NCBI RefSeq assembly: GCF_021655095.1
Contig: NZ_PPXW01000001.1
Coordinates: 1,381,955 to 1,420,412 of the forward strand
DNA length: 38,458 bases
Direction: 5' to 3'
DNA from: Clostridium sp. Cult1
GTDB taxonomy: Bacteria; Bacillota; Clostridia; Tissierellales; Tepidimicrobiaceae
Shown here: piece by piece, positions 32,379 through 38,458 of the stretch
Position numbering within the stretch: the stretch's first letter is position 1
Layout of the letters: the number at the start of each line of letters is the position of its first letter
Position numbers and translations under genes: made by a program
Notes under the pieces: model-generated
The model's input: the letters and a program-made list of their open reading frames with translations, nothing else
Told to the model about the DNA's origin: nothing
Databases searched by the model: none

Positions 32379-33419
32379 ATGAAGACTTATAAGATTGCTA
32401 CAATAAAAGGTCCAAAAAATATAGAATTGAATGATTGGGAAATGCCAGAATTAAATCCTGATGAAGTAAAAGTTAAAATTTCATCTTGTGCTATCTGTAC
32501 TTCAGATCAAGGTATTTATAGAGGAGCCCGTGGAGATCAATATCCTTTTTATCCTGGGCATGAAGTAGTAGGTATTGTAGAAGAAGTAGGAGAGTTGGCT
32601 GCAACTGAAGCAAAAGTAGGAGACAAAGTTGTTGTTTGTCGTATGAATAGATGTGGACAATGTCCTCCATGTAGGAAAGGGGATGACAATCGTTGTATAA
32701 AGTGGAACTCTTTGCATAGACCTGGACGACCAGCAGGACCAGGAGGTTTTGCAGAATATTTAATTGTACCAGATTATCAAGTGTTTAAAATGAGTCAAGA
32801 TGCAGATATGGTCAGTTCTGCTCTTATTGAGCCAGTGGCTTGTTGTATTGGGAGTGTTGATAAAGCAGATGTACAAATGGGAGACACAGTACTTATAATA
32901 GGGGCTGGAATAATGGGATTACTTCATGCAGAAATATTACGTTTACGTGGTGCAAAGGTAGTAATCTCTGAAGTTGATGAGGAAAGGCGTAAAATAGCTG
33001 AAGGTTTTGCTGATTGGGTAATAGATCCAACAAAGGATATGGAATCTGTTATAAAAGAAATTACGGATGGATATGGCGTTGATAGTATATTTGTTACTGC
33101 TGGACCACCTCAACTTGTGCCAACTTTATTTAAACATGCATCTGGTGGAGCGAGTATAGTAATTTATACTTCTTATTATCAACCAGAAGGTGCAGAGGCG
33201 CCAATAGACTTAAATAGTTTACATTATAAGGAATATCGTTTAGTTGGAACTATCAGCCCAACTCGATATGATTTTGCAAGGGCAGTTTCTATAGTAAATG
33301 CCAATCGTATAGACTTGAATAAATTTATAAGGGCAACCGTACCTTTTGAAGATATTAGCAAGGCTTTTGATATGGCTATTGAACCAGGAAGTTATAGAAT
33401 TGTTGTGACTATGGAGTAA
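32379..33419 (+). CDS. Zinc-dependent medium-chain alcohol (polyol-phosphate) dehydrogenase
   Basis: 346-aa NAD(P)-dependent dehydrogenase. Catalytic zinc ligands are Cys37 and His61/Glu62 (PGHEVVG). The structural zinc site is the four-cysteine lobe CGQCPPCRKGDDNRC with its preceding CRMNR. The Rossmann loop is GAGIMGLLHAE. It is similar in type to galactitol-1-phosphate and sorbitol dehydrogenases. Between aldolase and PTS genes it probably oxidises a phosphorylated sugar alcohol, or reduces a ketose phosphate, so the PTS substrate may be a hexitol or a rare ketose. Confidence 0.9.
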   Translation: MKTYKIATIKGPKNIELNDWEMPELNPDEVKVKISSCAICTSDQGIYRGARGDQYPFYPGHEVVGIVEEVGELAATEAKVGDKVVVCRMNRCGQCPPCRKGDDNRCIKWNSLHRPGRPAGPGGFAEYLIVPDYQVFKMSQDADMVSSALIEPVACCIGSVDKADVQMGDTVLIIGAGIMGLLHAEILRLRGAKVVISEVDEERRKIAEGFADWVIDPTKDMESVIKEITDGYGVDSIFVTAGPPQLVPTLFKHASGGASIVIYTSYYQPEGAEAPIDLNSLHYKEYRLVGTISPTRYDFARAVSIVNANRIDLNKFIRATVPFEDISKAFDMAIEPGSYRIVVTME

Positions 33420-33438
33420 TGGGAGGTTGGAGATATAA

Positions 33439-33822
33439 ATGTTTGCTATAATAGTTGTTGGACATGGAGAGTTTTCTACTGGGCTTACAAATGCTGCGGA
33501 AATGATTTTGGGAGAACAGGAAAACATGGTGGCAGTTCCATTATTACCAACAGATAGTCCTGAAACATATTTAGGAAGATTAAAAGAAGCCGTTAGTTCT
33601 TATGATGAATTTGTAATATTAGCTGATCTTAAAGGAGGTACTCCTGCAAACTTATCTACTTTTATAGTAAAGGAGAAAGGTTGTAAGTGTATAACAGGTG
33701 CTAACTTACCTATGCTTTTAGAGTTAATCAGCAGTCGCTACAATTCTATGACTATTGAAGAAGCTATTTTAGAGGCCAAAAAGGTAGGAAATGATGGTAT
33801 TTTTGAGATTAATAACGCATAA
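33439..33822 (+). CDS. PTS mannose-family IIA component
   Basis: 127-aa cytoplasmic phosphocarrier. The phosphorylated histidine is His9 (IIVVGHGEFSTG). The LADLKGGTPANLS block is typical of mannose-family IIA. It is encoded separately from IIB and after the metabolic enzymes, whereas IIC and IID come first, which is an unusual gene order. Good AGGTTGGAG ribosome site. Confidence 0.93.
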   Translation: MFAIIVVGHGEFSTGLTNAAEMILGEQENMVAVPLLPTDSPETYLGRLKEAVSSYDEFVILADLKGGTPANLSTFIVKEKGCKCITGANLPMLLELISSRYNSMTIEEAILEAKKVGNDGIFEINNA

Positions 33823-33856
33823 TACATGTATTATATAAATATATAGGAGGGAAAAT

Positions 33857-34348
33857 ATGAAAGATATAGTATTTGTAAGGATTGATGATCGTCTAATCCA
33901 TGGTCAAGTGGTTACAGGGTGGATGCGTCAAGCACAGGCAAATCGTATAGTTATTGTTGATGATCTAGTAGCAAAAGATTCATTCATGCTAGATATATTA
34001 AAAATGGCAGCTCCACCAAAAGTATCCGTTAATGCTTATACTATTGAAGATTCTATAGAATTATTAAATGGAGAGCCGACGGCTAATGAAAGAATATTAA
34101 TACTTGCTAAGACTCCTGAAGCTATACTAGCTCTAGTGGAAGCAGGTATAAAGATAAGTCATTTGAACGTAGGAGGAATGGGTTCAAAAGCTGGTAGATC
34201 AAAATTGTTTAGAAATATCCAAGCTTCTCCTGAAGAGGTAGAGATTTTCAAAAAATTAGCAGATTTAGGAGTTGAAGTAGAGTTTAGGGTTGTTGTAGAA
34301 AATAAGGGGACTTCTTTAGCTGAAGTATTATCTGGAAAGAACAAGTAG
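33857..34348 (+). CDS. PTS mannose/sorbose-family IIB component
   Basis: 163-aa phosphocarrier that phosphorylates the incoming sugar. The phospho-histidine is His15 in VRIDDRLIHGQVVTGW, the family signature. ATG follows AGGAGGG. Together with IIA, IIC and IID it completes a four-part transporter within the same transcript. Confidence 0.95.
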   Translation: MKDIVFVRIDDRLIHGQVVTGWMRQAQANRIVIVDDLVAKDSFMLDILKMAAPPKVSVNAYTIEDSIELLNGEPTANERILILAKTPEAILALVEAGIKISHLNVGGMGSKAGRSKLFRNIQASPEEVEIFKKLADLGVEVEFRVVVENKGTSLAEVLSGKNK

Positions 34349-34383
34349 GTAGTTATATGTGAAACTAAAGGGGGTCTAGTAGT

Positions 34384-35337
34384 ATGTCAAAAATAGAGGA
34401 AGATATTGAGGTAATAGTTCGGGTAGCAGAACTTTACTATGAAATGGGACAAACCCAACAGGAGATTGCTGATAAGCTGAATTATTCTAGGCCTATGATT
34501 TCAAAGCTATTATCTTATGCTCATGATTTGGGAGTTGTTCAGATTACCGTAAATAATCCAAATTCAGAAGCTAAAGAATTGGCAACGAAGCTGGAAGAAA
34601 TATTCTCTACAGAAGATAGGCCTTTTAAAGCTATTGTTGTTCCATCTTCTATTGAAGAAGAGTTGGCTAAAAACAGAGTATATAAAGCAGCAGCCAATTA
34701 TTTAGAAGACAATATTTGTGACAATGAAACGATAGGTATAGGCAGAGGTTCTTCTGTTTATGGGTTAGTCAGCAATCTGTCAGGTAACAAACGTGTAGGA
34801 ATAAAAACAGTTCCTTTAGCTGGTGGAATGGGAAGCATAGATTCTATGTATCAATTAAACGAAACAGCAAGGAAAGCAGCACAGAGCTTAGGTGGAGTTT
34901 GCCATTATGTATATTCTCCAGTCTATTTAGGACATAAAACTACTAAAGATGCTATATTATCAGATCCTGAGTTAAAACATACGTTTGATTTGTGGGATAA
35001 ATTGGATTGGGCAGTAGTTGGTATAGGGGCTATCTTCCAAAAAAATAACAGCTACTATAGGGATTTAGTGTTAAAAGCCGAAGAAGAAACTGGTCAAAAA
35101 GTGGTAGCAGATTTGTGCATAAATTTAATAGATTCCTTTGGAAGACCAGTTATCTCTCAGACGCCGGTAATTGCTATAAATTTATCTCAGTTAAGAAAAG
35201 CCAAGAAGGTTATTGCAATAGCATCGGGGACTTATAAAACACAAGCTATACTAGCTTGTATAAAAGGTAATTGGATAGATACTCTAATAACTGATGAGTA
35301 TACTGCGTTTGATTTGATTAAAAAACATAAAAAATAA
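34384..35337 (+). CDS. SorC/DeoR-type sugar-binding transcriptional regulator
   Basis: 317-aa regulator with an N-terminal helix-turn-helix (about 18-55, QTQQEIADKLNYSRPMISKL) and a C-terminal SorC sugar-phosphate-binding domain (about 60-315, with GIGRGSSVYG and AVVGIGAIF). SorC proteins respond to phosphorylated sugar. It is the last gene of the PTS operon and presumably feeds back on it, which combined with the sigma-54 promoter would give dual control. A strong terminator overlaps its stop. Confidence 0.93.
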   Translation: MSKIEEDIEVIVRVAELYYEMGQTQQEIADKLNYSRPMISKLLSYAHDLGVVQITVNNPNSEAKELATKLEEIFSTEDRPFKAIVVPSSIEEELAKNRVYKAAANYLEDNICDNETIGIGRGSSVYGLVSNLSGNKRVGIKTVPLAGGMGSIDSMYQLNETARKAAQSLGGVCHYVYSPVYLGHKTTKDAILSDPELKHTFDLWDKLDWAVVGIGAIFQKNNSYYRDLVLKAEEETGQKVVADLCINLIDSFGRPVISQTPVIAINLSQLRKAKKVIAIASGTYKTQAILACIKGNWIDTLITDEYTAFDLIKKHKK

Positions 35338-35370
35338 AGTAGAATTAATTTTTAATTCTACTTTATTATT
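35336..35370. terminator. Intrinsic terminator after the SorC-type gene
   Basis: Perfect 13-bp arms (35336-35348/35352-35364) around TTT, followed by a T-rich tract and preceded by an A-rich tract. It overlaps the stop codon and separates the PTS operon from ygeX. Confidence 0.85.
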
Positions 35371-35420
35371 ATTGGGAATGATGAAGTGAAATAATAAATA
35401 TATAAAGAGGAGTAATAGCA

Positions 35421-36632
35421 ATGAATGAAATTATAAAATGGAAGGAAAATCAACTTTCTAAAACGGATGTAGAAGGGTGTATAAAAATATTAAATAAAGA
35501 TGAAATAAATAAAGCTAGAACTTTTCATGAAAGTTTTGAACAATATTCAAAAACGCCTTTACAAGATTTAAAAGAATTAGCAAGTTATATAGGCCTGGGA
35601 GGAATTTATTTGAAGGATGAGTCCTATCGTTTTGGATTAAATGCCTTCAAGGTTTTAGGCGGTTCTTTTGCAATAGCTAAATATATGGCTAAAAAGCTTG
35701 GTAAAGATGTTTCGGAACTAGGATATGAAACACTGATATCTAATGAAACTAGAGAAAAGCTAGGAGATATGGTATTTGTGACTGCTACTGACGGCAACCA
35801 TGGGCGTGGAGTAGCTTGGACGGCTAATCAACTGAAGCAAAAATCTGTAGTATATATGCCAAAAGGTTCTTCGGGGGCAAGGGTGGAAAACATTAGAAAA
35901 GAAGGAGCAGAAGTTACAGTTCAGGATATGAACTACGATGATTGCGTTAGATTGGCAGCTAAATATGCTGAGGAAAATGGTGGAGTAGTAATTCAAGATA
36001 CAGCTTGGGAAGGGTATGAAGATATTCCCACGTGGATTATGCAAGGATATGGAACTATGGCATTAGAGGCAATAGAGCAATTAGAGGAATTAGGAGTGGA
36101 TAGACCTACCCATATATTTGTACAGGCTGGAGTAGGTTCACTGGCAGCGGCAGTTCAAGGAGTTTTTGCATCTATTTATGGAAAAGATTGCCCTACTACA
36201 ACTATAGTTGAAGCGAATATTGCAGATTGTCTTTATAGATCGGCGGTAGCTGGAGATGGAAAAGCTGTAGCTGTTGGGGGAGATTTACAAACAATAATGG
36301 CTGGATTGGCTTGTGGAGAAGCAAATACAATAGGATGGGAGATCCTTAAAAATCATAGTTCAATGTTTGTATCCTGTCCTGACTGGGTTGCAGCTAATGG
36401 AATGAGGATATTAGGAAATCCATTAAAAGATGATCCTTATGTAATTTCAGGAGAGTCAGGGGCGGTAACTACTGGGCTATTAGTAGAAATAATGAAAAAT
36501 GATGAATACAGAGAACTAAGAGAGAAGCTGAATCTTAATGAAGAATCTAAAATATTATTATTTAGCACAGAAGGAGATACAGACCCAGATAAATATAGAA
36601 GCATTGTATGGCTGGGAGAATGCACAAAATAA
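35421..36632 (+). CDS. ygeX: Diaminopropionate ammonia-lyase
   Basis: PLP enzyme of 403 aa that converts 2,3-diaminopropionate to pyruvate and ammonia. The PLP lysine is Lys77 (FGLNAFKVLGGS), the glycine-rich phosphate loop is VQAGVGSLAAAV, and TATDGNHGRGVAW is the substrate-side block; length and motifs match YgeX. ygeX belongs to the conserved anaerobic urate/purine cluster of gut bacteria with ygeY, ygeW, hyuA, ssnA, ygfK and hydroxylase genes. Here ygeY and a hydroxylase start follow directly. The AAAGAGGAG ribosome site is good; no clear promoter is seen after the terminator. Confidence 0.95.
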   Translation: MNEIIKWKENQLSKTDVEGCIKILNKDEINKARTFHESFEQYSKTPLQDLKELASYIGLGGIYLKDESYRFGLNAFKVLGGSFAIAKYMAKKLGKDVSELGYETLISNETREKLGDMVFVTATDGNHGRGVAWTANQLKQKSVVYMPKGSSGARVENIRKEGAEVTVQDMNYDDCVRLAAKYAEENGGVVIQDTAWEGYEDIPTWIMQGYGTMALEAIEQLEELGVDRPTHIFVQAGVGSLAAAVQGVFASIYGKDCPTTTIVEANIADCLYRSAVAGDGKAVAVGGDLQTIMAGLACGEANTIGWEILKNHSSMFVSCPDWVAANGMRILGNPLKDDPYVISGESGAVTTGLLVEIMKNDEYRELREKLNLNEESKILLFSTEGDTDPDKYRSIVWLGECTK

Positions 36633-36660
36633 GATCGCTTAATAAGTGGAGGATGAGAGG

Positions 36661-37848
36661 ATGCTAACTGAAGTAAGAAAAGAAAAACTAATTAAATTAT
36701 GTCAAGAGTTAATAAGAAATCCTAGCATTTCTGGCCAGGAAGATAAAGTAGTAGAAGCTATTAAAAAGGTTTTCAAAGAATTTAACTTTGATGATTGCTT
36801 TGTAGATAGTTATGGAAATGTTATAGGTCATATCAAAGGAAAAAGACCAGGCAAGACTATTTTGTTTGACGGACATATAGACCATGTACCTGTAACTGAT
36901 GAACAAAAATGGAAGTTTGGTCCTTTCTGTGGGGAGATATCAGAGGGAAGGATATATGGACGTGGAGCATCGGATATGAAGGGACAAGTTAGTGCCATGA
37001 TAGCTGCAGCAGCTTATTTTGCTGAAGATACTAATAAGGACTTTGATGGAAATATATATGTAGCAGGAGTTGTTCATGAGGAAATATTTGAAGGGGTAGC
37101 TGCAAGGAAGATTAGTGATGCCATTAATCCCGATTATGTAGTAATAGGGGAGTCTTCAGAGTTAAATTTAAAAATTGGGCAAAGAGGTAGGGCAGAAATT
37201 GTAATAGAAGTGTTTGGAAAGCCAGCCCACTCTGCTAATCCTGAGAAAGGTATTAATTCAGTCTATAAAATGGCTAATATAATAAAAAGAATTCAAGAAC
37301 TAAAACCAATAGTACATGAAGAATTAGGAGAAGGTATTTTAGTACTTACAGATATTAAATCCTCTCCATATCCGGGTGCTTCTGTTGTACCAGAGTATTG
37401 TAAAGCTACTTTTGATAGAAGATTGTTGGTAGGAGAGACAAAGGAATCTGTGTTAGCACCAATAAAAGAACTTCTAAGCCAGATGATGAAAGAAGACCCT
37501 GAACTAGATGCTAAGGTTTCATATGCAGTGGGAACTGAAATTTGTTATACAGGAGAAACTATTACTGGGGAAAGATTTTTCCCGGGTTGGTTATTTGAAG
37601 AAGATGATGAGTTTGTTCAAGCAGCATATAAAGGATTAAAGGAAGCTGGTTTAAATCCCGAAATTACTCATTATTCTTTCTGTACTAACGGAAGTCACTA
37701 TGCAGGAGAAAAAGGAATTAAAACCATAGGGTTTGGACCATCACAAGAAAACCTAGCCCATACAATCAATGAATATATAGAAATTGAACAATTAGAAAAA
37801 GGTGCTAAGGGATATTATGGGATATTGCAATCAGTTTTTGGTATTTAA
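36661..37848 (+). CDS. ygeY: YgeY-family M20 metallohydrolase, selenium-metabolism linked
   Basis: 395-aa dinuclear zinc amidase/deacetylase. Ligands and catalytic acid: His72 and Asp74 (FDGHIDHVP), Asp105 (GRGASDMKGQ), Glu140/Glu141 (VVHEEIFEG) and a C-terminal His in NLAHTINEY. The ATG at 36661 is correctly spaced from GGAGG; an in-frame GTG at 36646 precedes it. In the urate cluster YgeY is expected to act on a ureido or acyl intermediate before the diaminopropionate lyase step. It lies 28 nt after ygeX. Confidence 0.93.
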   Translation: MLTEVRKEKLIKLCQELIRNPSISGQEDKVVEAIKKVFKEFNFDDCFVDSYGNVIGHIKGKRPGKTILFDGHIDHVPVTDEQKWKFGPFCGEISEGRIYGRGASDMKGQVSAMIAAAAYFAEDTNKDFDGNIYVAGVVHEEIFEGVAARKISDAINPDYVVIGESSELNLKIGQRGRAEIVIEVFGKPAHSANPEKGINSVYKMANIIKRIQELKPIVHEELGEGILVLTDIKSSPYPGASVVPEYCKATFDRRLLVGETKESVLAPIKELLSQMMKEDPELDAKVSYAVGTEICYTGETITGERFFPGWLFEEDDEFVQAAYKGLKEAGLNPEITHYSFCTNGSHYAGEKGIKTIGFGPSQENLAHTINEYIEIEQLEKGAKGYYGILQSVFGI

Positions 37849-37884
37849 TGATTCTCATAAAATTTCTAACATAAGGGTGATTAT

Positions 37885-38355
37885 ATGAAGGTAGCATTAA
37901 CCATAAACAATAACAATAGGTTATTAGATGTTAGACCAGATGAATGTTTACTGGATACTCTAAGGCGACTTGGCTATGCAAGTGTACAAAGGGGATGTGA
38001 TACAAGCTCTTGTGGTTTATGCACAATATGGGTTGATGAACAGATTGTGCTATCCTGTACTTATCTTACGGTAAGGGCAGAAGGAAAAAGTATAACCACT
38101 TTGGAAGGCATAAGAGATAAAGCCAAAGAATTTACCGATTTCTTAGCTAATGAAGGGGCGGAACAATGTGGATATTGTGCACCAGGATTCATAATGACGG
38201 TACTTGCTATGGAAAAAGAATTAGTTGAGCCTAGTGAAGAAGAAATATACCATTATTTAAATGGCAATCTTTGTAGATGTACAGGATATAAGGGACAGAT
38301 CAGGGCGATTAAAAAGTATTTAGAATCTAAGGCAGTGAGAGGGGAAGAAAGATGA
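37885..38355 (+). CDS. Second molybdenum hydroxylase 2Fe-2S subunit
   Basis: 156-aa iron-sulphur subunit, paralogous to the one at 20192. Cluster sites seen are GCDTSSCGLCTI with a later SCTYL Cys, and QCGYCAPGF plus LCRCTGY. It differs clearly in sequence from the first (for example DTSSCGLC against SEGECGAC), so it belongs to a distinct enzyme, likely the selenium-linked hydroxylase of the yge cluster. The stop overlaps the next ATG (ATGA). Confidence 0.94.
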   Translation: MKVALTINNNNRLLDVRPDECLLDTLRRLGYASVQRGCDTSSCGLCTIWVDEQIVLSCTYLTVRAEGKSITTLEGIRDKAKEFTDFLANEGAEQCGYCAPGFIMTVLAMEKELVEPSEEEIYHYLNGNLCRCTGYKGQIRAIKKYLESKAVRGEER

Positions 38356-38458
38356 TTACGATAAAGGAGTATATTGCACCTAAAAGCATAGAAGAAGCTT
38401 ATGAAGTTCTCATAGCTAGAAAGAATAATTTAATATTAGGTGGATGCGGATTTATAAA
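38352..38458 (+). CDS. Second molybdenum hydroxylase FAD subunit, partial (cut by window end)
   Basis: Only the first 35 residues are present. The start (MITIKEYIAPKSIEEAYEVL) and the following LILGGCGFI match the N-terminus of FAD-binding subunits, where the glycine-rich flavin loop normally reads AGGTDL; here it is GGCGF, as in YgfM-like proteins. Translationally coupled to the 2Fe-2S gene. The rest lies beyond 38458. Confidence 0.75.
   Translation, partial: MITIKEYIAPKSIEEAYEVLIARKNNLILGGCGFI

Noticed and set aside
1-38458. CRISPR arrays, tRNA or rRNA genes, prophage or plasmid functions.
   Set aside because: No regularly spaced repeats, cloverleaf sequences, rRNA motifs or phage/replication genes were seen on either strand.

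Overview
The window is AT-rich, with Arg codons mostly AGA/AGG, strong AGGAGG-type ribosome sites and many TTG/GTG starts. Its content points to an anaerobic, amino-acid- and purine-fermenting low-GC Firmicute (Clostridia, Tissierellales-like). The taxon is inferred from style and gene content only.

Layout. (1) 1-1742: 3' part of a methyl-accepting chemotaxis protein, apparently truncated. (2) 1743-5604: a histidine island with hutH and a YuiF-type permease on the minus strand, and a divergent DapF-fold racemase. The shared intergenic region carries two perfect inverted repeats. (3) 5764-9509: guanine deaminase, a PucR-type regulator and, on the minus strand, a cyclase-family hydrolase. (4) 9735-19260: a bacterial microcompartment (BMC) operon. 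It holds a cyclic amidohydrolase, an isochorismatase-fold amidohydrolase, UbiX, UbiD, three hexameric shell proteins, an unknown 73-aa protein, a flavoprotein-like protein, a pentameric vertex protein, a divergent adenine-deaminase homologue and a purine permease, and ends in a strong terminator. (5) 19335-29379: a four-subunit molybdenum hydroxylase (FAD, 2Fe-2S and a split Mo subunit, the arrangement of nicotinate dehydrogenase), a canonical adenine deaminase, a chemoreceptor, yqeC, a mocA-like cytidylyltransferase and a sigma-54 activator. (6) 29380-35364: a control region with three palindromes and a sigma-54 promoter, then a mannose/sorbose-family PTS operon with aldolase, dehydrogenase and a SorC-type regulator. 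(7) 35421-38458: diaminopropionate ammonia-lyase (ygeX), ygeY hydrolase and the start of a second molybdenum hydroxylase, cut by the window end.

How they fit. Guanine and adenine deaminases and the molybdenum hydroxylase would converge on xanthine. The BMC enzymes then match, step for step, the classical clostridial xanthine fermentation (xanthine -> 4-ureido-5-imidazolecarboxylate -> 4-amino-5-imidazolecarboxylate -> 4-aminoimidazole -> 4-imidazolone -> formiminoglycine). I propose: cyclic amidohydrolase = xanthine amidohydrolase; isochorismatase-fold enzyme = ureidoimidazolecarboxylate amidohydrolase; UbiX/UbiD = prenyl-FMN decarboxylase; divergent Ade = 4-aminoimidazole deaminase; cyclase-family enzyme = possible imidazolonase. 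The compartment would hold purine-ring intermediates rather than aldehydes: no aldehyde dehydrogenase, PduL or alcohol dehydrogenase lies near the shell genes. From memory, catalogues of BMC loci include a xanthine-utilisation type; I could not check the match. The ygeX/ygeY module at the right edge belongs to a second anaerobic urate/purine route, so two purine-catabolic strategies sit in one window. All enzyme-to-step assignments within the compartment are inference.
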